From: Stappia indica
GTDB lineage: Bacteria; Pseudomonadota; Alphaproteobacteria; Rhizobiales; Stappiaceae
DNA length: 64,000 nucleotides
Direction: 5' to 3'
Assembly: GCF_009789575.1 (NCBI RefSeq)
Contig: NZ_CP046908.1
Coordinates: forward strand, 3,439,001 to 3,503,000
The notes under the pieces: generated by a model
What the model saw: only the letters and a program-made list of their open reading frames with translations
Told to the model about the DNA's origin: nothing
Database searches by the model: none
Made by a program: the position numbers and the translations under genes
In this document: positions 1-8,602 of the stretch, piece after piece
Layout: each line of letters opens with the position of its first letter
How positions within the stretch are numbered: the stretch's first letter is position 1

Positions 1-906
1 CTTGAATTCGGCGAGCTGCGATCCGTCGACCATCGAGCGGATCAGCGCGCGCATGTCGGCCGGGCGCTTCAGGTCCACCGGCGCATGCTCGGACGGGCGC
101 CCGGCGGCGACGAGCGGCGCCAAGGCCTCGCGCGGCGGCGGCGTCACCTTGCGGCCCTCGCCCAGATTGGCGACGATCTCGCGCAGCATGCGCATGGCGC
201 TTTCCTCGTCGGGCGCGACGTGGTCGCTGACGCCGGAGACGGTGGTGTGCATGTCGGCGCCGCCCAGCGTCTCGCCGTCGACGATCTCGTTGATCGCCGC
301 CTTGACGATGGGCGGGCCGCCGAGATGAATGCGGCCCGTGCCGCGCACCATGATCACCTGGTCGCTCAGCGCCGGGATATAGGCGCCGCCCGCGGTGCAG
401 CCGCCGAAGACGACGGAGATCTGCGGCAGGCCGGCCGCCGACATCTGGCACTGGCGCCAGAACGCCCCGCCGAAATGGTCCTTGTCGGGAAACACCCGGT
501 CCTGCTCGGGCAGGAAGGCGCCGCCGCAATCGACGAGGTAGATGCAGGGGAGGGCATGTTCCTCCGCGATCTCCTGGGCGCGCGAATGCTTGCGCACCGT
601 TTCGGCGAAGAACGAGCCGCCCTTCACCGTGGCATCGTTGGCGATCAGCATGCAGGGCCGGTCGTGGATCAGGCCGATGCCGGTGACTAGCCCCGCCCCC
701 GGCACCTCGCCGCCATAGAGCCCGTGCGCGGCCAGCGGCGACAGTTCCAGGAAGGCGGTGCCGGGATCGAGCGCCAGCTCGATGCGCTCGCGCACGAAGA
801 TCTTGCCGCGCTCCGCGTGGCGGGCGCGGAATTTCTCGCCGCCGCCTTGCGCCGCCGCCGCCTGCACCTGTCTCAGTGCGGCCACCAGGTCGTCCATGCC
901 TGCCAC
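1..906 (-). CDS. Acyl-CoA carboxylase, carboxyltransferase (beta) subunit, partial
   Basis: This biotin-dependent carboxyltransferase moves carboxyl from carboxybiotin to an acyl-CoA; methylcrotonyl- or geranyl-CoA carboxylase beta subunits are the nearest types by content. 302 codons are present and the 3' end lies off the left edge (the family is about 535 residues). Family hallmarks are the run VFGGCTAGGAYIPALSDQ and FPDKDHFGGAFWRQCQMS, which resemble the oxyanion-hole and acyl-CoA-binding region. I chose GTG at 906 because a GGGAGGAG ribosome site sits 8 bases upstream; the ATG at 897 would be 17 bases away. It diverges from an acyl-CoA dehydrogenase, which suggests branched-chain (leucine) or acyclic-isoprenoid acyl-CoA breakdown. 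The biotin-carrying alpha subunit is not in the window, so the substrate is inferred. Confidence 0.9.
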   Translation of the reverse strand, partial: MAGMDDLVAALRQVQAAAAQGGGEKFRARHAERGKIFVRERIELALDPGTAFLELSPLAAHGLYGGEVPGAGLVTGIGLIHDRPCMLIANDATVKGGSFFAETVRKHSRAQEIAEEHALPCIYLVDCGGAFLPEQDRVFPDKDHFGGAFWRQCQMSAAGLPQISVVFGGCTAGGAYIPALSDQVIMVRGTGRIHLGGPPIVKAAINEIVDGETLGGADMHTTVSGVSDHVAPDEESAMRMLREIVANLGEGRKVTPPPREALAPLVAAGRPSEHAPVDLKRPADMRALIRSMVDGSQLAEFK

Positions 907-1004
907 GAGCTGCTCCTCCCGTTTGCATCGCCTCGCCCGGTTCAGGGGGCGGCCGGTTCAGGGGCCGGCCGGTTTCCCGTCTGTCGCCGGTCCCGGTCAA
1001 GCGA

Positions 1005-1033
1005 TTGACAATCTACCTAACGGCCGTTAGAAA
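1005..1033 (+). promoter_or_regulatory. Promoter of the acyl-CoA dehydrogenase with embedded palindromic operator
   Basis: TTGACA at 1005-1010 is a perfect -35 box, and TAGAAA at 1028-1033 follows after 17 bases. The perfect 14-bp palindrome CTAACGGCCGTTAG (1017-1030) fills the spacer and touches the -10. A repressor bound there would block this promoter and possibly the divergent carboxylase gene. The TetR gene at 2356 is the obvious candidate; that link is inferred. Confidence 0.6.
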
Positions 1034-1105
1034 ATATGTCAACTGGACGGGAGCCGGCGCGGTCGCCGCCCACCACGGCCAGGCAATCGTGAGGGGAGGG
1101 ATCGA

Positions 1106-2278
1106 ATGACAGCTTCCGGTTTCGATGTGACGAGCGCCAGCGACGTCTTCTTCGAGGAAGAACACAAGATGCTGCGCGATCAGGTGCGCCGCTTCGTCGA
1201 GGAGGAGATCAAACCGCATGCCGACCAGTGGGAGGCGGACGGCGCCACCCCGCGCGAGCTGCTGCGCAAGATGGGCGCGCTCGGCTTCTTCGGCATCCGC
1301 TATCCGCAAGCCTATGGCGGCAGCGCCATGGACGAGCGCGCCACCGTCGTCCTGTCGGAGGAGCTCGGCCGCTCGACCTATGCCGGCGTTGCCATCACCG
1401 CGCTGGTCCACACGGACATGGCCTCGGTCCATCTCTTCAACGCCGGCAACGACGCCCAGAAGGCGAAATACATGCCCGGCATCGTCAGCGGCGAGATCAT
1501 CACCGCCATCGGCGTCACCGAGCCGGACGCCGGCTCCGACGTCAAGGGCATCCGCACCACCGCCCGCCGCGAGGGCGACCATTACGTGCTGAACGGCACC
1601 AAGACCTTCATCACCAACGGCGTGCTGGCCGATGTCTACTGCATCGCCGCCAAGACCGGCGGCGACGGGCCGGCCAGCAAGGCGGTGACCATGTTCATCA
1701 TTGAGAAGGGCATGGCCGGCTTCACCGTCTCGCGCGCCCTCGACAAGCACGGCTGGCGCAGCTCCGACACCGCCGAGCTCTCCTTCGTCGATGTCCGCGT
1801 GCCGGCCGAGAACGTGCTCGGCGAGGAGGGGCGCGGCTTCTACGAGATCATGAAGAACTTCCAGAACGAGCGCCTGGTGCTCGGCGCCATGGCGATGGGC
1901 GAGGCCCAGGCCGCCATCGAGCTGACGGTTGCCTATGTCCGCGACCGCAAGGCCTTCGGCGCCCCGCTCTGGGAAAAGCAGGCGATCCGCCAGCGCCTCG
2001 CCATGCTGTCGGCGCGGGTCGAGGCGGCCCGGCAGATGGTCTACGCCACCGCCGTCCGCAGCGCCCGCGGCGAGCAGCTGGTGCGCGAGGTCTCGATGAT
2101 CAAGGCGCTGTGCGGCGAGCTGGTCAACGAGGTCATGTATGCCTGCGTCCAGTTCCACGGCGGCATGGGCTTCATGCGCGAGAGCACCATCGAGCGCATG
2201 TCGCGCGATGCCCGCGTCCAGTCGATCGGCGGCGGTGCGACCGAGGTGATGCTGGAGGAAGTCGCCAAGCGCATGTGA
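1106..2278 (+). CDS. Acyl-CoA dehydrogenase, isovaleryl/long-chain catalytic-residue type
   Basis: This FAD enzyme makes the alpha,beta double bond in an acyl-CoA. Its 390 residues are full length for the family. The signatures are VTEPDAGSDVKGIRTTA (about 137-153, flavin/substrate region) and, near the C-terminus, QFHGGMGFMRESTIERMSRD. The catalytic base appears to be Glu255 in the NERLVLG segment, the position used by isovaleryl- and long-chain acyl-CoA dehydrogenases. The medium-chain position (YEGT) reads GGGATEV, with Gly in place of Glu. A GGGGAGGG ribosome site precedes the ATG. Together with the divergent carboxylase it could form an isovaleryl-CoA or citronellyl-CoA pathway; the exact substrate cannot be read from the sequence. 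Confidence 0.9.
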   Translation: MTASGFDVTSASDVFFEEEHKMLRDQVRRFVEEEIKPHADQWEADGATPRELLRKMGALGFFGIRYPQAYGGSAMDERATVVLSEELGRSTYAGVAITALVHTDMASVHLFNAGNDAQKAKYMPGIVSGEIITAIGVTEPDAGSDVKGIRTTARREGDHYVLNGTKTFITNGVLADVYCIAAKTGGDGPASKAVTMFIIEKGMAGFTVSRALDKHGWRSSDTAELSFVDVRVPAENVLGEEGRGFYEIMKNFQNERLVLGAMAMGEAQAAIELTVAYVRDRKAFGAPLWEKQAIRQRLAMLSARVEAARQMVYATAVRSARGEQLVREVSMIKALCGELVNEVMYACVQFHGGMGFMRESTIERMSRDARVQSIGGGATEVMLEEVAKRM

Positions 2279-2355
2279 CGTTGATGCGCGCCTTGGTGCC
2301 GGACACCGGCTTCGGCCGTCCGCACCCTTGCAAAGGGCGAGCACTTGCGAAACAT

Positions 2356-2994
2356 ATGCCTCTCGCTCTCGCAGGACCCGCCCCGTTGACCGCCTCCCGT
2401 GCCCAGCCGCAGAAGAAGACGAAGAAGGCGCTCGAGGCGCGCCAGGTCATCATGGCCGCCGCTGCCCGGATGATGCGCGAACGCGGCTATGCCGATACCT
2501 CCTTGCGCGACCTGGCGGCGGAGGTCGGCATGAAGGCCGGCAGCCTCTACTACCATTTCGCCTCCAAGGACGAGCTGGCCATCGAGGTCATGCGGCTCGG
2601 CGTGCAGCTCGTGTGCGATGCGGTCGACGAGGCGCTGGCGAAGCGGCCCGATGCCGGCCCGCGCGAGCGGATCGTCATTGCGCTCACAGTCCATCTGGAG
2701 ACGCTGCTGTCGGCGAGCGACTTCGCCTCGGCCCATATCCGCTGCTACCCCTTCGTGCCGGAGGCGGTGCAGCAGGAGCTGCTGGCGACGCGCCGCAACT
2801 ACGACAAGGTCTGGAGCGCGATCATCCGCGATTATCTCGGGCCGCAGGCCGACGGCCTGCGCGTCCGCTACCTGCGCCACGCCCTGATCGGTGCGCTCAA
2901 CTGGTCGCTGGAATGGTTCGATCCCGCCCGCGACACCGTGCCGGGCTACGTTGCCGCGCTGGAGCGGCTGCTGCCACCAGAAACGAAAGCCTGA
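2356..2994 (+). CDS. TetR/AcrR-family transcriptional regulator
   Basis: This one-component repressor has an N-terminal helix-turn-helix (about residues 28-75; TSLRDLAAEVGMKAGSLYYHF is the recognition region) and a C-terminal ligand-binding half. It is 212 residues long. The start is uncertain: ATG 2356 is the conservative choice, and an in-frame ATG at 2284, directly after the dehydrogenase stop, would add 24 residues; neither has a strong ribosome site. It follows the acyl-CoA dehydrogenase on the same strand and probably shares its transcript. The palindrome CTAACGGCCGTTAG upstream of that gene is its likely operator, with an acyl-CoA as plausible inducer (inferred). Confidence 0.85.
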   Translation: MPLALAGPAPLTASRAQPQKKTKKALEARQVIMAAAARMMRERGYADTSLRDLAAEVGMKAGSLYYHFASKDELAIEVMRLGVQLVCDAVDEALAKRPDAGPRERIVIALTVHLETLLSASDFASAHIRCYPFVPEAVQQELLATRRNYDKVWSAIIRDYLGPQADGLRVRYLRHALIGALNWSLEWFDPARDTVPGYVAALERLLPPETKA

Positions 2995-3001
2995 GGCGCG
3001 C

Positions 3002-3634
3002 TCAGCGCTGCGAGGCGGCGACCATCGCGCCGACGCCGATGAAGGCGCCGCCCGTCACCCGGTTGAACACCTGCCCCCAGCGCGTCAGCCAGGGCGCCAG
3101 CCGTCCGGCCGCCCCCGCCAGCACCACCTCGTAGGCGAATTCCACCGCCGCGTAGGTGCCCGCGAAGATCGCGAACTGCAGCCAGAGCGAGGTGCCCGGC
3201 TGCATGAACTGCGGCAGGAAGGTCGAAAAGAAGATCAGCGCCTTGGGGTTCGACAGCGCCACCAGCAGCCCTTGCGTGAAGGCGCGCCGGCGGCTGATCG
3301 GACGCGCCGCCGGGCCGCCCTCGCTCGCCGCCTGGATGCCGGCGGTGAAGGCCGGCGCCCGCCACAGCCGGATGCCGAGCCACACCAGATAGGCCGCGCC
3401 CACCCACTTCACGACGCTGAACAGCATCTCGGAGGTCAGCATCAGCGCGCCGAGGCCGGCCAGCGAGGCGCCGATCAGCAGTGTCATGCCGGTGATGCAG
3501 CCGAGCGCGGTGAACACCGTGCGGCCGAGCCCGTAGCGGACCCCGTGATTGAGGCAGAGAAGACCGTTCGGCCCCGGCGTCAGCGACAGGGCGAGCGAGG
3601 CCAGCAGGTAGACCAACCAAAGATCGAAGCTCAT
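3002..3634 (-). CDS. LysE/RhtB-family amino-acid exporter
   Basis: This small inner-membrane exporter (210 residues) belongs to the LysE superfamily and would expel amino acids or similar metabolites. The N-terminal signature is a hydrophobic helix followed by LALSLTPGPNGLLCLNHG, with its conserved PGPN turn. About six hydrophobic segments can be seen, including a second conserved block, GLLVALSNPKALIFFSTFLPQF. I chose ATG 3634, which has GGAG 7 bases upstream, over a longer frame that reaches 3715. It is convergent with the TetR gene; their stops are 7 bases apart, and CTGAG/CTCAG forms a small inverted repeat between them. The substrate cannot be assigned. Confidence 0.85.
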   Translation of the reverse strand: MSFDLWLVYLLASLALSLTPGPNGLLCLNHGVRYGLGRTVFTALGCITGMTLLIGASLAGLGALMLTSEMLFSVVKWVGAAYLVWLGIRLWRAPAFTAGIQAASEGGPAARPISRRRAFTQGLLVALSNPKALIFFSTFLPQFMQPGTSLWLQFAIFAGTYAAVEFAYEVVLAGAAGRLAPWLTRWGQVFNRVTGGAFIGVGAMVAASQR

Positions 3635-4125
3635 GCCGGCACTCCACAAGGGCGGGCGGGGATAACGGGCGCCGGGCGCGAAAAGGGTGCGCAGCCGAGC
3701 GGCGGACTCTAACACGCGCCGCGCCGTTGGAAAGGGGCTGCGCGCGGCTTGGCGATTTTGCGACGATTGAGACGGGTTTGGTCGATTTCGAGACGGAATT
3801 TTGCAAAATCCGTCTCAATTTTCCCGCGCCGCCTTATCCCCGTGCGGCTCCTCGGCGAGGGCGCTCCGCTGCAGGCCTGTGGCCGGCGAAAAGCGAGGGA
3901 AAGAGCCGGTCTGCGACCTTTGCGCAAAGCTGCCTGCCGGCACCGCGCGGGATCTGTCCTCGTTCGCATCGCGCGAAAGCGGCCGTTTGCAGCGAAATTT
4001 CGGGAAGGGTCGTCAGACCGCGTCGCCGCACTTGTCCCCGTGGCGGGGCCGGCGTGCGAGGGCTTCGGCAGGTGCCGCGCGCTGCGGGTTATCCCCGCAG
4101 CGCGCGATGTCGGTTCGGCGGGCCG
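3635..4125. other. Intergenic region of about 490 bases with GAGACGG repeats
   Basis: I see no convincing gene here; the long frames crossing it are extensions of antisense shadows. Its left half holds the upstream region of the LysE-type gene. It contains three copies of GAGACGG (3769-3775, 3790-3796 and inverted 3810-3816), described separately. The remainder is GC-rich and unremarkable up to the end of the RND pump gene. Confidence 0.6.
3766..3819. repeat. Nested inverted repeats (ATTGAGACGG ... CCGTCTCAAT)
   Basis: ATTGAGACGG at 3766-3775 is complementary to CCGTCTCAAT at 3810-3819. Inside this lies a tighter near-palindrome at 3790-3816: GAGACGG, one unpaired A, the self-complementary ATTTTGCAAAAT, then CCGTCTC. 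The two left arms compete for one right arm. It could be an operator for the divergent LysE-type gene, or a hairpin near the end of the RND transcript; nothing in the sequence decides. Confidence 0.5.
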
Positions 4126-7100
4126 TTATTCGGCCGGCGTCCGGTCCGCGGCGGGGGACTTGTCCCCGGCCGCCGGCGCGGGATGCTCGTCGTCCTCGTG
4201 CTTGGGCAGGTGGCCGTCGATCGGGATGCGGCGGAACATCCGCATCACGAAGACGAAGAACACCGGCACGAAGAAGATCGCCAGGATCGTGCCGGAGATC
4301 ATGCCGCCCATCACGCCGGTGCCGATGGCGTTCTGGCTGCCGGCGCTGGCGCCGGAGGCGATGGCCAGCGGCGTCACGCCCAGGGTGAAGGCCAGCGACG
4401 TCATCAGGATCGGCCGGAAGCGCAGATGCGCCGCCTCGATGGTGGCGTCGATCAGCGAGTACCCCTCTGCCATCAGGTCCTTGGCGAACTCGATGATCAG
4501 AATGGCGTTTTTCGCCGACAGGCCGACGATGGCGATCAGGCCGACGGTGAAGTAGACGTCGTTCGGCATGCCGCGCAGCGTCACCGCGGCGACCGAGCCG
4601 ATCACGCCGAGCGGCACGACGAGCATCACCGCGAACGGGATCGACCAGCTCTCGTAGAGCGCGGCCAGCAGCAGGAACACGAACAGGATGCTGAGGCCGA
4701 TCAGGAACGGCGCCTGCGAACCCGACGCGATCTCCTGCAGCGACTGGCCCGTCCATTCGTAGCCGAAGCCGGCCGGCAGTTCGCCGGCAAGCCGCTCCAT
4801 CTCGGCAATGGCATCGCCCGACGAGTAGCCGGGCGCCGCCTCGCCGGAGATGCGGATCGACGGGTAGCCGTTGTAACCGACGATCTGCGAAGGTCCCTTG
4901 CGCCATTCCACGCTGGCGAAAGCCGAAAGCGGCACCATTCCGCCGTTGTTGTTGCGGACGTTCAGGCGCAGCAGGTCGCTGGTCTGCATGCGGGCGTCCT
5001 GGTCGGCCTGCACCGTCACGCGCTGCATGCGTCCCGAGTTCGGGAAGTCGTTGACATAGGTCGAGCCGAGATTGGCCGAGATGGTCGCGTTGATGTCGGC
5101 GAAGGCGACGCCGAACGCATTGGCCTTCTCGCGGTCGATGATGAGGTCGACCTGGGCCGCGTCGGGAAGGCCGTCGATGCGCAGGCCGGCCAGGATCGGG
5201 CTCTGCGAGGCCGCCCCCATCAGCTGGTCTCGTGCGGCGCCCAGCGCCTCGGTGCCGCGTCCGCCGCGGTCCTGCAGGCGGAAGCTGAAGCCGTTCGAGG
5301 TGCCGAGGCCCTGGATCGCCGGCGGCGACAGGGCGAAGGAGATCGCGTCCTTGATGCCGAAGAGCTGGCCGTTGGCGCGGCCCGCAATGGCGCCGGCTGC
5401 ATCCTCGGGTCCGCGTTCGGACCAGTCCTTCAGCGTCACGAAGGCAAGGCCGGCATTCTGTCCGGTGCCGGAGAAGCTGAAGCCGAGAATGCCGACGATG
5501 CGCGAGACGGCGCTTTCCTTGCCGAAGATCGCCTCGACCTGCTCGATGACCTCCAGCGTGCGGTTGGCGCTCGCCTCGGGCGGAGCCTGGACGTTGACCA
5601 GCAGGTAGCCCTGGTCCTCGTTCGGCAGGAACGAGGACGGCAGGCGCATGAAGCCCCAGCCGAGGCCGACCAGCAGGGCGAGATAGATGATCATTATCCG
5701 CCCCGCGCGGCGCGAGATCCAGCCGGCGACCGAGCTGTAGCCGTTGGTCGTGCGGGCGAAGCCGCGGTTGAACCAGCCGAAGAAGCCCTTCTTCTCGTGG
5801 TGGCCCTGCGGGATCGGCTTCAGCATGCTGGCGCACAGCGCCGGCGTGAAGGACAGCGCCAGGAAGCCGGAGAACAGGATCGACACGACCATGGTCAGGC
5901 TGAACTGCTGGTAGATGACGCCGACCGCACCGGGAAAGAACGCCATCGGCACGAACACCGCTGTCAGCACCAATGTGATGCCGATGATGGCGCCGGAAAT
6001 CTGCGACATCGCCTTGCGCGTCGCCGCGCGCGGCGACAGGCCTTCCTCGGCCATGATGCGCTCGACGTTTTCCACCACGACGATGGCGTCATCGACGAGA
6101 ATGCCGATGGCCAGCACCATGGCGAACATGGTCAGCACGTTGATCGAGAATCCGGCCGCCAGCATGACGGCGCAGGTGCCCAGCAGCGCCACCGGCACCA
6201 CCAGCGTCGGGATGACGGTGTAGCGGAAGCTCTGCAGGAACAGGAACATCACCACGAAGACGAGGGCGACGGCCTCCAGCAGCGTGTGGATCACCTTCTC
6301 GATCGACGCCTCGACGAAGGGCGAGGTGTCGTAGGGGATCTCGTAGGCGATGCCTTGCGGGAAGAACTGCGCCAGTTCCTCCATCTTGGCGCGCACCGCC
6401 TCCGATGCCGCCATGGCGTTGCCGGTCGAGGAGAGCTGCACGCCGATGGCCGCGCTCGGCTGGCCGTTCAGGCGTGTGGAGAAGTTGTAGTCCTCGCCGC
6501 CGATCTCGAGGCGCGCGACATCGGAGAGGCGGACCGTGGAGCCGTCCGGATTGGCTCGCAGCACCACCTGGCCGAACTCGTCGAGGGACGACAGCTGCCC
6601 CTTGACCAGCACGCTGGCCGAGATCTGCTGGGTGATCGGGTTGGGCAGCGCACCGATGCGGCCGGCCGCGACCTGGGCGTTCTGCGCCCGGATCGCATTG
6701 ATGATGTCGTCGGACGTCAGGTTGAGGCCCAGCATCTTGTCCGGGTCCAGCCAGACGCGCATGGACCGCTGGGTGGCGAAGAGCTGGGCGCTGCCGACGC
6801 CGTCGATGCGGCGGATCTCGCCGAGCACGTTGCGGCTGAGATAGTCGCCGAGATCGACCACGTTGTAGGAGCCGTCGGTCGAGGTGACCGACACCACCAT
6901 CAGGAAGCCGGCGCCGGCCTGCTCGACGCGGATGCCCTGCTGGGAGACGATGCCGGGCAGTCGCGGCTCGACGCGGCGCACCGCGTTCTGCACGTCGACC
7001 GAGGCCTGCGACACGTCGGTGCCGGGCTGGAACGTGGCGGTGATCGAGATCCGGCCCGACGTTTCGGAGGTGGATTCGAAATAGATCAGCCCGTCGACGC

Positions 7101-7311
7101 CGTTCAGCTCTTCCTCGATCGGGCGGGTGACGCTGAGATAGGCGTCTTCAGGCGCCACGCCCGGATAGTTGGTCGAGATGGAGATCTGCGGCGGGGCGAC
7201 GTTGGGATACTGGGCAACCGGCATGAAGGGGATCGCGATCACGCCGGCAAGCGTGATGAAAATGGCGATGACCCATGCGAAGACCGGCCGGTTGATGAAA
7301 AAGGACGGCAT
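4126..7311 (-). CDS. RND efflux pump, inner-membrane permease (AcrB/MexB type)
   Basis: This proton-driven drug exporter of the HAE-1 class forms a trimer in the inner membrane and works with the fusion protein encoded just upstream plus an outer-membrane channel not found here. It has 1061 residues, normal for the family. Visible features are the N-terminal helix (FFINRPVFAWVIAIFI), twin proton-relay aspartates D407-D408 in GILVDDAIVVVENVER (the same numbering as E. coli AcrB), and the partner lysine in LSAKNAILIIEF near the C-terminus. The last 40 residues form a charged, Pro/Ala-rich cytoplasmic tail. It is the last gene of a TetR-MFP-RND unit; the gap after the fusion-protein gene is 124 bases. 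Confidence 0.96.
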   Translation of the reverse strand: MPSFFINRPVFAWVIAIFITLAGVIAIPFMPVAQYPNVAPPQISISTNYPGVAPEDAYLSVTRPIEEELNGVDGLIYFESTSETSGRISITATFQPGTDVSQASVDVQNAVRRVEPRLPGIVSQQGIRVEQAGAGFLMVVSVTSTDGSYNVVDLGDYLSRNVLGEIRRIDGVGSAQLFATQRSMRVWLDPDKMLGLNLTSDDIINAIRAQNAQVAAGRIGALPNPITQQISASVLVKGQLSSLDEFGQVVLRANPDGSTVRLSDVARLEIGGEDYNFSTRLNGQPSAAIGVQLSSTGNAMAASEAVRAKMEELAQFFPQGIAYEIPYDTSPFVEASIEKVIHTLLEAVALVFVVMFLFLQSFRYTVIPTLVVPVALLGTCAVMLAAGFSINVLTMFAMVLAIGILVDDAIVVVENVERIMAEEGLSPRAATRKAMSQISGAIIGITLVLTAVFVPMAFFPGAVGVIYQQFSLTMVVSILFSGFLALSFTPALCASMLKPIPQGHHEKKGFFGWFNRGFARTTNGYSSVAGWISRRAGRIMIIYLALLVGLGWGFMRLPSSFLPNEDQGYLLVNVQAPPEASANRTLEVIEQVEAIFGKESAVSRIVGILGFSFSGTGQNAGLAFVTLKDWSERGPEDAAGAIAGRANGQLFGIKDAISFALSPPAIQGLGTSNGFSFRLQDRGGRGTEALGAARDQLMGAASQSPILAGLRIDGLPDAAQVDLIIDREKANAFGVAFADINATISANLGSTYVNDFPNSGRMQRVTVQADQDARMQTSDLLRLNVRNNNGGMVPLSAFASVEWRKGPSQIVGYNGYPSIRISGEAAPGYSSGDAIAEMERLAGELPAGFGYEWTGQSLQEIASGSQAPFLIGLSILFVFLLLAALYESWSIPFAVMLVVPLGVIGSVAAVTLRGMPNDVYFTVGLIAIVGLSAKNAILIIEFAKDLMAEGYSLIDATIEAAHLRFRPILMTSLAFTLGVTPLAIASGASAGSQNAIGTGVMGGMISGTILAIFFVPVFFVFVMRMFRRIPIDGHLPKHEDDEHPAPAAGDKSPAADRTPAE

Positions 7312-7435
7312 CAGATCGGATCCTGTGAGACCGGCCCGCAGGCGGCGCGGGAGGGCGCCGGCGGCCGTGGGCGGGCCGTTGAGTCAGGACGGGGCGGGCG
7401 CGCCCGTTTGCGCAGGGCGCGCCCGTCCCGACAGG

Positions 7436-8602
7436 TTAGTTGGCCGCGACGGCGGCCGTCTTGCTTGCATCTTCCCAGGGGGTCGCCGCGACCGGCGCGC
7501 CGGGGCGCAGCTTCTGGAAGCCCTCGACGATCACCTTGTCGCCGGCGGAAAGGCCCTTGCTGATCACCCAGCGGGTGCCGACGATGCGGCCGGTTTCGAC
7601 GGAGCGCAGCTCCGCCTTGTCGTCGGCGCCGACCACATAGACCTGCGCCTGGCCGCCGGCATTGCGCTGCACCGCCTGCTGCGGCACGGCAAGGGCGTTT
7701 TCCTCGATGCCCTGCTCGATCAGGACCCGGACATACATCCCCGGCAACAGGTCGCCGTCCGGGTTCGGGAACTCCCCGCGCAGCGTGATCTGCCCGGTCG
7801 TGGCGTCGACCGCCGCCTCGGAAAACAGCAGCCGGCCCTTGTGCGGATACTCTTGTCCATCATCCATCTTGAGCTGTACGGCGGCCTCGCCGGCGCTCGG
7901 ACCCGTCAGCGAGCCGACCTGCAGCGAGCGGCGCAGGCTTAGCAACTGATTGGCGGACTGAGTGAAATCCGCGTAGACCGGATCGAGCTGCTGGATCGTC
8001 GCCAGCACGCCGCTGGAGGAATCCACCAGCGCGCCCTCGGTCAGCAATGCCCGTCCGATGCGCCCCGAGATCGGCGCCCGCACTTCCGAGAAATGCAGGT
8101 TCAGCTCGGCCGCGTCGAGGCCTGCCTGGGCGATCGCGACATCGGCGTCGGCCTGGGCGAGCGAGGCGATGGCATTGTCGCGCGACTGCACGCTGGTCAC
8201 CCGGCGCTCGTGCAGCTCCTTCTGCCGGTCCGCCTCCTGGCGCGCCTGCAGCTGCACCGCCTGGGCGCGCTGCAGCGTCGCGCGGGCGCTTGCCACCTGG
8301 ACGCGGAACGGTTCGGGATCGATGCGGTAGAGCACGTCGCCTTCCTGGACGATGCTGCCCTGCTCGAACACCCGTTCGACCAGGATGCCCGAGACGCGCG
8401 GGCGCACCTCGGCGATCCGGGTCGGGGCGATGCGGCCCGGCAGCTCGTTGGTGATCGGCAGCGTCTCGGCCTTGAGCTCGACGAAGCTCACGCCGGTCGG
8501 CGGCATGGCGGGCGCGCCGCCCGCCTCGTTCTTGCTGGCGACCTCGTTGCAGCCGGCAAGCAGCGCGGCGGCGAGGATCACGGACGTCAGTCTGAATTTC
8601 AT
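7436..8602 (-). CDS. RND efflux periplasmic adaptor lipoprotein (AcrA/MexA type)
   Basis: This membrane fusion protein links the RND permease to an outer-membrane channel. It has 388 residues. The N-terminus is a lipoprotein signal ending in the lipobox LAGC (Cys18), so the mature protein should be lipid-anchored to the inner membrane. It is followed by a barrel-sandwich hybrid (about residues 60-95), an alpha-helical hairpin rich in Arg/Gln/Ala (about 100-165), a second lipoyl-like half, and beta-barrel and membrane-proximal domains. Its ATG overlaps the stop of the upstream TetR gene (ATGA, 8599-8602), so translation is probably coupled. The substrate range is unknown. Confidence 0.94.
   Translation of the reverse strand: MKFRLTSVILAAALLAGCNEVASKNEAGGAPAMPPTGVSFVELKAETLPITNELPGRIAPTRIAEVRPRVSGILVERVFEQGSIVQEGDVLYRIDPEPFRVQVASARATLQRAQAVQLQARQEADRQKELHERRVTSVQSRDNAIASLAQADADVAIAQAGLDAAELNLHFSEVRAPISGRIGRALLTEGALVDSSSGVLATIQQLDPVYADFTQSANQLLSLRRSLQVGSLTGPSAGEAAVQLKMDDGQEYPHKGRLLFSEAAVDATTGQITLRGEFPNPDGDLLPGMYVRVLIEQGIEENALAVPQQAVQRNAGGQAQVYVVGADDKAELRSVETGRIVGTRWVISKGLSAGDKVIVEGFQKLRPGAPVAATPWEDASKTAAVAAN

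Noticed and set aside
3727-7563. A 1278-codon open frame antisense to the RND pump
   Set aside because: It lies opposite a clear RND permease and its composition (Asp/His/Arg/Gly-rich, no domain pattern) is that of a GC-codon shadow.
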